From the NCBI GenBank assembly GCA_902515095.1, contig CABXTC010000006.1:1-63133 (forward strand): a stretch of DNA of 63,133 nucleotides, given 5' to 3'. Shown in pieces: positions 54,523 to 62,948 of this stretch. Position 1 is the stretch's first letter, and each line of letters opens with the position of its first letter. Both the position numbers and the translations under genes were made by a program. The notes under the pieces are model-generated. The model ran no database searches. It saw only the letters and a list, made by a program, of their open reading frames with translations, and was not told where the DNA came from. The DNA comes from an uncultured Pelagibacteraceae bacterium. GTDB taxonomy: Bacteria > Pseudomonadota > Alphaproteobacteria > Pelagibacterales > Pelagibacteraceae.

Positions 54523-54543
54523 AAACTAACTTTATAATAAATC

Positions 54544-54587
54544 TTTATTAAAAAAATAGGCACCAATTTATTAAATTGGCGCCTATT
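54544..54587 (-). terminator. Terminator/attenuator between tauA and tauB
   Basis: On the minus strand AATAGGC-G-CCAATTT pairs with AAATTGG-T-GCCTATT around an ATAA-type loop, 14 pairs with one mismatch (54555-54587), followed by TTTTTTAATAA. It lies after tauA and before tauB in the direction of transcription. This would give more binding protein than transporter, as in many ABC operons. Confidence 0.8.
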
Positions 54588-54609
54588 AAATTTTTCTGTC
54601 TCTATAAAA

Positions 54610-55551
54610 TTATAGAGGCAAGAAACTAGTATCTACGTTTCCTCTAGGTGTTCCCATACCTTTTAGAAATGCATCAAGATTTCCACTTTCCATAGATTTT
54701 TTTGTCTCCTCTGGACTTAGGAATTTAAAACCACTTAAAGTGTCTTTCATGTCAGCAACTTTCATTTCAGAGGCTTTAGCCATAACACTCATATTACTTT
54801 TACCAGCTTTGTATCTAGCATTAGCTTCATGAGTAACTTCAATAAAAGTTCTCAGCATTCCAGGGTTTTCCTTCATAAACTTTGTAGTTACTGAAGTAAT
54901 ATCTATTCCTAAAATACCAGCAGCTCTAGCTTCATCAACAGTAAGTAATCTTGAACCTACAGCAGTTGCAGCTTTAATTGAATTACCACCAAATAGACAT
55001 GCCATTACAACATCACCACTTACTAAAGCAGCAGCTCCTTCTTCAGGATCCATTTGAATAATATCCATTTTTTTTCTATCAGCCCCAACAACTTTCATAC
55101 TTTCATCAAAAACATATTCAGCCATTGTTCCAAGTGGAACAGCAACTTTTTTGCCTTCTAATTCGGTAGCATTTGCTTTTGTAATTCCAGAAGCATTTGA
55201 AGTAACACACGTTGTTCCCCCCATACCGTATTCCATAGCAATATCTACAAGTTTGATAGGCGCTTTAGATTTTACCGCATTAATAAAAGGTACTAATCCT
55301 TGTGAGTAAGAAATATCTATATCTCCTGCTAACATTGCATCAGTCATTGCCCCACCATTAGTGAAGTTTGTCCATTTAACTGGAACTCCAAGAGCTTTAG
55401 CAAATGCTTTTTTCTGCATATCCTCTAAGTTTGGACTTGGCCATTCTAAAAAGTAAGCAACTCTAACTTCGTTAGCCGCTGAGTTAGCAACCGAAACTGA
55501 AAGATTAAGAGCTACAAAACATCCAAGAATAAAACTAATTATTTTTTTCAT
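54610..55551 (-). CDS. tauA: Taurine-binding periplasmic protein
   Basis: 313 aa substrate-binding protein. A signal peptide (KKIISFILGCFVALNLSVSV) precedes the mature domain VRVAYFLEWPSPNLEDMQKK. Matches TauA features such as WTNFTNGGAMTDAMLAGDIDISYSQGLVPF, TTCVTSNASGITKAN, and LEGKKVAVPLGTMAEYVFDESM. First gene of the tauABC operon. Sulfonate specificity is supported by tpa next door but not proven. Confidence 0.88.
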   Translation of the reverse strand: MKKIISFILGCFVALNLSVSVANSAANEVRVAYFLEWPSPNLEDMQKKAFAKALGVPVKWTNFTNGGAMTDAMLAGDIDISYSQGLVPFINAVKSKAPIKLVDIAMEYGMGGTTCVTSNASGITKANATELEGKKVAVPLGTMAEYVFDESMKVVGADRKKMDIIQMDPEEGAAALVSGDVVMACLFGGNSIKAATAVGSRLLTVDEARAAGILGIDITSVTTKFMKENPGMLRTFIEVTHEANARYKAGKSNMSVMAKASEMKVADMKDTLSGFKFLSPEETKKSMESGNLDAFLKGMGTPRGNVDTSFLPL

Positions 55552-55621
55552 TTTTCCTCTTCCTTGTTTATTTATATGTTCTAATTTTAAGATTAAATTG
55601 GCCTATATGTAAAACAAAAAA

Positions 55622-55679
55622 ATGATCATTCTAATCATACAACTATGAGTTGCGTCATTTATTTGGTGGTTAATTACGC
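55622..55679. promoter_or_regulatory. Dyads in the tauA / tpa divergent promoter
   Basis: The 191-bp spacer between the divergent genes holds two inverted repeats: ATGAT-N7-ATCAT (55622-55638) and GCGTCATT-N12-AATTACGC (55652-55679, one mismatch). They sit mid-way, where a single regulator could control uptake and catabolism together. The regulator is not known; the MocR-type TauR of other alphaproteobacteria was not seen in the window. Confidence 0.4.
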
Positions 55680-55742
55680 CTATTTAGTCTAAAGAATCTT
55701 TTTATTAGGATATAATAAAATTAATTTTACAAATAAAATTTT

Positions 55743-57089
55743 ATGAGCTCAGAAAACCGTACTTCAGTTCCAAATTCATTAAATGAACATTGGATGCCAT
55801 TTACATCTAATAAAGATTTTAAAAAAAATCCTAGATTAATTACTGAGGCTAAAGGTGTTTATCTAAAGACCCACCATGGAAAAACCCAAATTGATGCAAG
55901 TTCGGGTTTATTTTGTAATCCTCTTGGCCATGGAAGAAAAGAAATAACTGAAGCAGTTACAAAACAATTGGATACTTTAGATTACGCACAACCATTTCAA
56001 CAAGGTTTTGGAGGATCATTTGAATTAGCAACTAAAATTGCAAAACATACTCCTGGTGATTTAAATAAAATTTTTTATACAATTTGCGGATCAACTGCCG
56101 TTGAAACTGCACTTAAGATTGCAATTGCTTATCATCGATCAAAAGGTAAAGCAGAGAGATTTAGATTCGTTGGAAGAGAACGTGCCTATCATGGAATGAA
56201 CATAGGGTGTATTTCAGTTGGGGGAATGATTAACAATGTTAAAACTTTTGCAAGTGTTCTTATGCCAGGAGTTCAACATATGAGACATACTCATTTGCCA
56301 GAACATAAATTTATTAGCGGACAACCTGAGACAGGAGCAGATAGAGCAGATGATTTAGAGAGAATAGCAATGAACTTTGGTCCAGAAAATATAGCTGCAT
56401 GTATTGTTGAGCCTATTGCTGGATCTACAGGAACATTAGTTCCGCCAAAAGGATATTTACAAAAATTAAGAGAGACATGTGATAAGCATGGGATACTTTT
56501 AATTTTTGATGAAGTGATCACTGGATGGGGAAGAACAGGTTCTTCTTTTGCTAGTATAGAATATGGTGTAACACCAGATATAATGACAATGGCTAAAGCC
56601 ACAACAAATGGGGTTGTTCCAATGGGTGTGGTTGCTTGTAAAGATGAAATTTATGACTCTGTGATGGATGCATCTCCAATGGGATCAGTAGAATTATTTC
56701 ACGGATATACTTATTCAGGAATTCCAGTAGCTGTAGCAGCTGCATTAGCTGTACAAGATATTTTTGAGAAAGAAGATATTTTTAGTAGAGCAAAAAATTT
56801 AGCACCTTATTTCCAAAAAGGTTTATTTTCTCTTCAGGATTTAGAGTCTGTTGAAAATATAAGAGGTTATGGGATGATGGGTGGAATAGATATGAAACTC
56901 AATACAAAACCTGGTAAAGCAGGATACGAAACTTTTAAATATTGTTATGAAGCAGGTGTAAACTTTAAAGCCACTGGTGATTGTTTAATTATTGCTCCAC
57001 AATTTATATGTGAAAAAAAACATATAGATGAAATTATTGATAAATTAAGAACTGGTATTACTAATTATCAGAAGAACCAAAAAAACTAA
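55743..57089 (+). CDS. tpa: Taurine:pyruvate aminotransferase
   Basis: 448 aa class III PLP aminotransferase. The N-terminal HWMPFTSNKDFKKNPRLI, FDEVITGWGRTGSSFASIEYG with the cofactor Asp, and MTMAKATTNGVVPMG with the PLP lysine (about residue 285) are clear. This group includes taurine-pyruvate and other omega-amino acid aminotransferases. Divergent tauABC and a downstream alanine dehydrogenase support taurine to sulfoacetaldehyde with alanine formation. Other omega-amino acids remain possible. Confidence 0.83.
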   Translation: MSSENRTSVPNSLNEHWMPFTSNKDFKKNPRLITEAKGVYLKTHHGKTQIDASSGLFCNPLGHGRKEITEAVTKQLDTLDYAQPFQQGFGGSFELATKIAKHTPGDLNKIFYTICGSTAVETALKIAIAYHRSKGKAERFRFVGRERAYHGMNIGCISVGGMINNVKTFASVLMPGVQHMRHTHLPEHKFISGQPETGADRADDLERIAMNFGPENIAACIVEPIAGSTGTLVPPKGYLQKLRETCDKHGILLIFDEVITGWGRTGSSFASIEYGVTPDIMTMAKATTNGVVPMGVVACKDEIYDSVMDASPMGSVELFHGYTYSGIPVAVAAALAVQDIFEKEDIFSRAKNLAPYFQKGLFSLQDLESVENIRGYGMMGGIDMKLNTKPGKAGYETFKYCYEAGVNFKATGDCLIIAPQFICEKKHIDEIIDKLRTGITNYQKNQKN

Positions 57090-57131
57090 TTAATTTATAT
57101 TTTTTATATCTATATTTAACAGAGAAGGATA

Positions 57132-58250
57132 ATGCGTATAGGCGTACCCAAAGAGATTAAACCACAAGAAAATAGAATAGGTTTAACACCAGAAAGCGTA
57201 AAAACTTTAGTTTCAGAAGGTCACGAAGTTTTAATAGAAAATAATGGTGGTTTTGAAGCTGGTTTTGAAAATGATCAATATATTAAAGCTGGAGCAAAAA
57301 TTGCTAAAAGCGCAGCAGATATTTTTAATGATGCAGATATAATTGTTAAAGTTAAGGAACCTCAAAAAGTTGAAGTAGATATGATTAGAGAAAATCAAAT
57401 TGTATATACTTATCTTCATTTAGCTGCCGCAAAGGAATTAACGGAGGGATTAATCAAATCAAAAAGTATAAATATTGCATATGAAACTGTAACCGATGAT
57501 AACGGTAGACTTCCATTACTTGCACCAATGAGTGCGGTAGCTGGACGTATGTCAGTTCAAGCAGGAGCTCATTGTTTAGAAAAAAATCAAAAAGGTAGAG
57601 GGGTATTGTTAGGTGGAGCACCTGGTGGTGAGCCTGCAAATGTATTAATTCTTGGTGGTGGAGTAGTAGGTGAAAATGCTGCAATTATAGCCACAGGAAT
57701 GAGAGCTAAAGTTCATGTCGTAGATAAATCGGAAGCAAGATTAAAACAATTAGTTCAGGTGTTTGGAGATAAAATTATTCCAGAACAAAGTGATAAAATA
57801 GATTTAAATAAGTTAGTTGCTGAAGCAGATTTAGTTGTTGGTGGAGTTTTAATTCCAGGAGCTGAAGCACCAAAATTAGTAACTAGAGATATGCTTAAGT
57901 TAATGAAAAGAGGTTCAGTAATAGTAGATGTAGCTATAGATCAAGGTGGGTGTGTTGAAACTAGTAAACCAACTACTCACGGAGATCCAACATATATAGT
58001 TAATGATGTGGTACATTACTGTGTAGCAAATATGCCGGGTGGAGTACCCAGAACCTCTACTTTTGCTTTAAATCAAGCAACTCTTCCTTATTTAGTAAAA
58101 TTGGCAAATAAAGGTTATCAAAAGGCTTTGGGTGAGGATAAAAACTTTTTAGCAGGATTAAATGTTCATAAGGGTCATGTGACTTATAAAGCTGTTGCAG
58201 ATGTTTTCGGACATGAATATGTTAACCCAGGAGATGCAATCAAAAATTAA
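57132..58250 (+). CDS. ald: Alanine dehydrogenase
   Basis: 372 aa. MRIGVPKEIKPQENRIGLTP is the family start, MSAVAGRMSVQAGAHCLEK the centre and LILGGGVVGENAAIIATGMR the NAD loop, with HYCVANMPGGVPRTST near the end. It oxidises alanine to pyruvate and ammonium. In taurine degradation it regenerates pyruvate for Tpa and releases ammonium, so the gene order tpa-ald makes pathway sense. GAGAAGGAT precedes the ATG. Confidence 0.95.
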   Translation: MRIGVPKEIKPQENRIGLTPESVKTLVSEGHEVLIENNGGFEAGFENDQYIKAGAKIAKSAADIFNDADIIVKVKEPQKVEVDMIRENQIVYTYLHLAAAKELTEGLIKSKSINIAYETVTDDNGRLPLLAPMSAVAGRMSVQAGAHCLEKNQKGRGVLLGGAPGGEPANVLILGGGVVGENAAIIATGMRAKVHVVDKSEARLKQLVQVFGDKIIPEQSDKIDLNKLVAEADLVVGGVLIPGAEAPKLVTRDMLKLMKRGSVIVDVAIDQGGCVETSKPTTHGDPTYIVNDVVHYCVANMPGGVPRTSTFALNQATLPYLVKLANKGYQKALGEDKNFLAGLNVHKGHVTYKAVADVFGHEYVNPGDAIKN

Positions 58251-58254
58251 TTAA

Positions 58255-60699
58255 ATGGAAAAAAAACTTCCAAGTAGCACTAAAGTTGTTGTTATAGGAG
58301 GTGGAGTAGTAGGTTGTTCAGTTGTTTACCATTTAGCTAAATTTGGTTGGAAAGATACAATTCTTTTAGAAAGAGATCAATTAACATCAGGTACAACGTG
58401 GCACGCAGCTGGATTAGTAAGTCAATTAGGTCCTTCAGCAGCAATTACCAAAATAAGAAAATATACTTTAGATCTTTATAAGGAACTTGAAAAAAAAGTT
58501 GATCATTCAGCTGGATTAAGGTTGAACGGTGCACTTTCTATTGCTCAAAATAAGGGAAGATGGCAAGAACTTCAAAGACAAGCAACAACAGCACAGCTTT
58601 TCGATGTAGATGTTAGAATTTTAGATAAAGAACAAATTAAAAAAGATTACCCAATTGTAAATACTAATGAAGTTTTAGGAGGTATTTTAATGCCTGGTGA
58701 TGGTGCTGCAGATCCATCAGGAGTAACTCATATGTTGGCCAAAGCAGCTAAAATGGAAGGTGCAAAAATTTTTGAAAAATCTCCCGTAGATGAAATCTTG
58801 ACTAAAAATGGAAAAATTTCTGGAGTAAAAGTAAACGGCCAAAAAATTGATTGTGAGTATATTGTTTTAGCATCTGGAATGTGGTCACGCCAAATTGGAG
58901 AAAAAGCTGGAGTAAGTATTCCACTTTATCCTGCTGAACACTTTTATATAATTACTGAAGCAATTGAAAATCTTTCTAAAACTTTACCAGTGATAAGAGA
59001 TTTTGATAACAGAACTTACATAAAAGAAGATGCTGGAAAAATATTAGTTGGTATTTTTGAAGGAAATTCTATACCCGCTTGGGATAAGACAAACAGAGTA
59101 CCAGAAGATTTTTCTTTTGGTGAATTTCAAGAAAATTTTGAACATTTTGAACCTTATTTAGCCTCTGCTATTAAAAGATTTCCAGTTTTAGAGTCAGCTG
59201 GTATTAGAAAATTCTTTTCAGGACCAGAGTCTTTTACACCTGATACAAATACATTATTAGGAGAAGTGCCTGAAATAAAAAACTTTTTTGTATGCTGTGG
59301 TTTAAATAGCATTGGAATTGGAAGTGGAGGTGGTGTTGGTAAAGTTACAGCTGAATGGTTAATCAATGGGCATATTAACGAAGATATTTTTTGTTATGAC
59401 ATTAAAAGATTTCAAAAATTTCACTCTGATCTAGGTTTTATTAAAAAAAGAATTACAGAATCTTTAGGAGATTTATACGGAATGCATTGGCCATTCAAAC
59501 AACATAAAACCTCTAGAAATGTCAAAACTTTACCTCATCATGATAATCTAAAAAGTTTCGGTGCATGTTTTGGTGTTTCAGGTGGCTATGAAAGACCTAT
59601 GTGGTTTGCTTTGGATGGGGAAAAAGCTGAATACGAATATAGTTATAATTATCAGAGTTGGTATCCTTCTGCTGAATACGAAACAAATAATACAATTAAA
59701 AATGTTGGTTTGTTTGACTTAACTCCTTTTTCTAAGTTTGAAATAAAATCAGATAAAGCACATCAAGATTTACAAAAAATTTGTACAGCTAATATTAAAA
59801 ATGAAGCTGGTAAATGTGTTTATACACATATGTTAAACCTTGATGGTGGAATAGAGACAGATTTAACAGTTGTATGTGTTGATAAAGATCATTTTAGAAT
59901 AATAAGTTCTGCAGCAACAAGAGAGAGAGATAAATTTCATATTAATAAACATCTTTCAAAAAATATTGAATTAAAAGACATTACAGATGATCTGTGTGTA
60001 TTCGGTTTGTTTGGTCCAAAAAGTAGAGATTTACTTAAAACTTTAAGCGTAGATAATTTTGAAAATAATCAATTTAGATTTGGATTTGCAAAGTTTATTA
60101 CAATTGAAGGGGTTAAAATTTGGACACAAAGATTATCTTATGTAGGTGAATTAGGCTATGAGCTATATGTAGATGTTAAAGATGCAAAAAAAATATACGA
60201 ATTACTTATAGAAAAAGGTAAAGATTTCAATCTTTCTAATTGTGGTATGCATGCGATGGATATTATGCGAATGGAAAGTGGATTTTTACATTGGGGACAT
60301 GATATTTCCCCCGAAGAGAACCAGTATCAAGCAGGATTATCATTTACAATTAGTTCAAAAAAAGAAGTTGATTTTATAGGTAAACAAGCTCTTGAAAAAA
60401 TTAAACAAGATAAAGTTAAAACTAGATTTTCAATGTTTACTTTACAGGAAAGTGAACCAGGAAAACCATTATTACTCCATGATGAACCAATTTATGATGG
60501 TGAAAAAATTATAGGAAGATCAACATCTGGAAACTATTCATTCAATTTTAAAAAGAATTTAGTATTTGGATATATTGAAAACAATTTATCTAATGAGGAA
60601 CTTGAATCTAAAAATTTATTTATTGAGGTAGAAAAACAAAAATATCCTATCTCAATTCAATCTGAGCCACTTAAAAGAACAGATTTTAAAAATCTATAA
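58255..60699 (+). CDS. Dimethylglycine/sarcosine dehydrogenase-like flavoprotein
   Basis: 814 aa in two parts. The N-terminal DAO domain (about 1-370) has VVVIGGGVVGCSVVYHLAKF and GTTWHAAGLVSQLG with the His that binds FAD covalently in mammalian DMGDH. The C-terminal GcvT-type domain (about 425-800) contains YTHMLNLDGGIETDLTV, ELGYELYVDVKDA, and AMDIMRMESGF. Such enzymes oxidatively demethylate N-methylated glycines and pass the methyl to tetrahydrofolate. It lies 4 bp after ald, so may be co-transcribed. Substrate identity cannot be read from sequence; SAR11 genomes carry several paralogs. Confidence 0.85.
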   Translation: MEKKLPSSTKVVVIGGGVVGCSVVYHLAKFGWKDTILLERDQLTSGTTWHAAGLVSQLGPSAAITKIRKYTLDLYKELEKKVDHSAGLRLNGALSIAQNKGRWQELQRQATTAQLFDVDVRILDKEQIKKDYPIVNTNEVLGGILMPGDGAADPSGVTHMLAKAAKMEGAKIFEKSPVDEILTKNGKISGVKVNGQKIDCEYIVLASGMWSRQIGEKAGVSIPLYPAEHFYIITEAIENLSKTLPVIRDFDNRTYIKEDAGKILVGIFEGNSIPAWDKTNRVPEDFSFGEFQENFEHFEPYLASAIKRFPVLESAGIRKFFSGPESFTPDTNTLLGEVPEIKNFFVCCGLNSIGIGSGGGVGKVTAEWLINGHINEDIFCYDIKRFQKFHSDLGFIKKRITESLGDLYGMHWPFKQHKTSRNVKTLPHHDNLKSFGACFGVSGGYERPMWFALDGEKAEYEYSYNYQSWYPSAEYETNNTIKNVGLFDLTPFSKFEIKSDKAHQDLQKICTANIKNEAGKCVYTHMLNLDGGIETDLTVVCVDKDHFRIISSAATRERDKFHINKHLSKNIELKDITDDLCVFGLFGPKSRDLLKTLSVDNFENNQFRFGFAKFITIEGVKIWTQRLSYVGELGYELYVDVKDAKKIYELLIEKGKDFNLSNCGMHAMDIMRMESGFLHWGHDISPEENQYQAGLSFTISSKKEVDFIGKQALEKIKQDKVKTRFSMFTLQESEPGKPLLLHDEPIYDGEKIIGRSTSGNYSFNFKKNLVFGYIENNLSNEELESKNLFIEVEKQKYPISIQSEPLKRTDFKNL

Positions 60700-61551
60700 C
60701 TAATTTTGTCTTCTTAAAATAAAAACAAAAATTACTGAAGTTGCCATCATGATTAATGCATAAGCAGCAGTTGGAACCATGTATATCATATTATCACCAA
60801 ATAATTGTAATCCCACAAAAACTGCCAAAGTTCCGTTTTGGAGTCCAGCTTCTAAAGATATGCATCTTCTTTGAGCAACTCCAGTTGTAAAAAATTTAGC
60901 TATGTAAAAACCTACAACCATCATTGTGACATTTAAAGTAAAAGCAATTATTCCAGCTTTTTCTAAAAACATAACTATGCTATCCCATTCCTCGATATAG
61001 ATGGCAACAAAAACAATACTGAATAAACCAATTGATATTTTGTTGATAGTTTTCATATTATTTAAAATAAAATTATCTGCAAGTTTTCTAATAATCATTC
61101 CAATCAATACTGGAACCGTTACAACAAAAAACATTTTTAAAGATATACTAAGCATTGAAACTTCTTTTTTGACATATGTAATATCAAATAATTCAATTGA
61201 CAAAAAAACTATGTAAGGAACAGATACAATACTGATTAAACTAGTGATTGCTGTTAAAGATATAGAAAGGGCTACATCTCCATCTGCAAATTTTGTAAGC
61301 ACGTTGGAAGTTACACCACCAGGAGCTGCCGCTATTAACATTACACCTAATGCTAATTCAATTGGAGTTTTTAGAATAATTATTAAAAAATATGCAATAA
61401 TAGGAAGTAATACCAGCTGACAAATTAATCCAATAAAAAATTCTTTAGGATTTTGAGCTACTCTTGTAAAATCTTTAACTGTCAAGGATGCACCTAGTCC
61501 TAACATTATTAATGCTAAACCTATTGGTGCTATTGTTGTTACTATACCCAT
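60700..61551 (-). CDS. Bile acid:sodium symporter (BASS) family transporter
   Basis: 283 aa with about nine membrane helices. VTTIAPIGLALIMLGLGASL, ELALGVMLIAAAPGGVTSNVLTK, and the C-terminal CISLEAGLQNGTLAVF carry the two sodium-site segments (GGVTSN and EAGLQN). Substrates in bacteria include organic anions, pantothenate-like or sulfonated compounds. It directly abuts the DMGDH-like stop and is 37 bp downstream of the regulator gene on the same strand. Confidence 0.85.
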   Translation of the reverse strand: MGIVTTIAPIGLALIMLGLGASLTVKDFTRVAQNPKEFFIGLICQLVLLPIIAYFLIIILKTPIELALGVMLIAAAPGGVTSNVLTKFADGDVALSISLTAITSLISIVSVPYIVFLSIELFDITYVKKEVSMLSISLKMFFVVTVPVLIGMIIRKLADNFILNNMKTINKISIGLFSIVFVAIYIEEWDSIVMFLEKAGIIAFTLNVTMMVVGFYIAKFFTTGVAQRRCISLEAGLQNGTLAVFVGLQLFGDNMIYMVPTAAYALIMMATSVIFVFILRRQN

Positions 61552-61588
61552 TATTTCTTGAAATACTCGAAGATAATTTATTGGAGAT

Positions 61589-62566
61589 TTAAGAAATTAC
61601 AAGAAGATTTAAAACTTTACGAATAAACTTGGCCTTATATTTAAAAACTTCCGTTTGATAGGGTAGAATCTTTCTAAAATTCATTGAGGATAAAACGTAT
61701 TGTTTTTTTTCGTTTATCTTGACCAAATCTTTTTTTAATAAATATTGGCATTTTCTAATAATTGTTGCTCGAGGAATTTTTGTCATATCTGAAATTGACA
61801 TTGCACTTATACCAGTATTTGTTCCTAGATTTTCTATAAGAACAGTATTTGTTGTAAAATAGTCTAAAGACGTTTCGTTATCACCTACATCTAAATGTTT
61901 TGAGACATTTAAAACTTGATTCATACAAATCGTTCCCCAAATATGAAATGTCGTTAAATCTTTCATGAACTTATGATATCCAATAATTAAAGGTATTTGC
62001 ATTCTGTAAAACCATCCCCAAGACAAGGTAAATCTTTTCATTATTAAATTTTCAACCATTTTTGGTTCAAGCTTTTTAGAGTAAATATTTTCTTTATTCA
62101 AAATTTGTGAAACTAAGTAAATATATTTAGATGAGATTTTAATTTGTTGTTCTGGTTTAGAAAATTTGAAAGCTTTTCTATCGATTATAATTCTTTTTTT
62201 ATCTCTTGTTATTACTCCCTCTTTCTCAAGTTCTAAAACTTTCCTTCTAATTGTTTCTTTTGGTAAATCTAATTTTTTACAAAGATCAGTAATACTGAAT
62301 CTTTCAATTTGTTGATAAGATTTTGAATAATAATCATCATATGAATAATTAATATTCATCTGATCGTAAAACTGAAGAGTTTTTTCAATCAATGAAATTA
62401 TTATTAGGTACTTGTAATGATCTTTAAAAGGCAAATAAACGTTGTTCATCCAATTCCATTGATGAAGTATCCAATTTTTACTAAGACCAGAATAATTACT
62501 CATAATGGTGTCATAAACCTGATCGTCAGTCAGAGTTTTAGATAAATCAATTTGTTGAATTCTCAT
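61589..62566 (-). CDS. Transcriptional regulator with two winged-helix-like regions, family unrecognised
   Basis: 325 aa. Two helix-turn-helix-like regions are seen, about 90-125 (FSITDLCKKLDLPKETIRRK, VLELEKEGVI, RIIIDRKAFKF) and about 250-295 (SISDMTKIPRATIIRKCQYL, LKKDLVKI, KKQYVLSSMNF). Each has Thr-Ile-x-Arg-Lys in the putative recognition helix and is followed by a wing-like hairpin. The central part is aromatic-rich. Not LysR, GntR, TetR or AraR-like by eye. It is likely the regulator of the BASS gene downstream and perhaps of the divergent small proteins. Two direct repeats precede its ATG. Confidence 0.6.
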   Translation of the reverse strand: MRIQQIDLSKTLTDDQVYDTIMSNYSGLSKNWILHQWNWMNNVYLPFKDHYKYLIIISLIEKTLQFYDQMNINYSYDDYYSKSYQQIERFSITDLCKKLDLPKETIRRKVLELEKEGVITRDKKRIIIDRKAFKFSKPEQQIKISSKYIYLVSQILNKENIYSKKLEPKMVENLIMKRFTLSWGWFYRMQIPLIIGYHKFMKDLTTFHIWGTICMNQVLNVSKHLDVGDNETSLDYFTTNTVLIENLGTNTGISAMSISDMTKIPRATIIRKCQYLLKKDLVKINEKKQYVLSSMNFRKILPYQTEVFKYKAKFIRKVLNLLVIS

Positions 62567-62588
62567 ATTTTAAAAAGGATAGTAAAAA

Positions 62589-62633
62589 CCCAATTTGGAC
62601 ACTTGTCAATTTATTAGTGACCCAGTTTGAACT
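62589..62633. promoter_or_regulatory. Direct repeats upstream of the two-HTH regulator
   Basis: ACCCAATTTGGAC (62589-62601) and ACCCAGTTTGAAC (62621-62633) match at 11 of 13 positions and are 32 bp apart, about three helical turns. The first contains the palindrome CCAATTTGG. They sit between the regulator (ATG at 62566) and the divergent small gene (ATG at 62677), as expected for an autoregulatory operator. Confidence 0.5.
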
Positions 62634-62676
62634 TTAATCAAATTGTTCTTACATTCACATAATGATTTAATAAGTT

Positions 62677-62907
62677 ATGAATATTAAAGGCTTAACAGAA
62701 AATACAGACAATATGGAGACCCCAAATGATATTGATGTTTCTGAAAAGCCTTTAAATTCAAAGCAAGTAAAATCTGATAGAGTTGATATCAACATATTGA
62801 GATCCAAACTGGAAGAACAACAAGCCAGGGAGTTTAGAAAAAATTTAACTATTTTTACTTTTTGTATTTTGTTACTAGGAGCGATTGGAATTTATCTCTC
62901 ATTATAA
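62677..62907 (+). CDS. Small tail-anchored membrane protein, 76 aa
   Basis: A hydrophilic, charged N-terminus (MNIKGLTENTDNMETPNDID) leads to VDINILRSKLEEQQAREFRK, then one C-terminal helix LTIFTFCILLLGAIGIYLSL. Tail-anchored topology with a cytoplasmic N-terminus is likely. It resembles the next gene in its VxxNxLxxR pattern followed by basic residues and a membrane segment. No family recognised. Confidence 0.6.
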   Translation: MNIKGLTENTDNMETPNDIDVSEKPLNSKQVKSDRVDINILRSKLEEQQAREFRKNLTIFTFCILLLGAIGIYLSL

Positions 62908-62948
62908 TTTAATTTGCTTTAAAATAGAAATGATGCTTAATTATTGAA

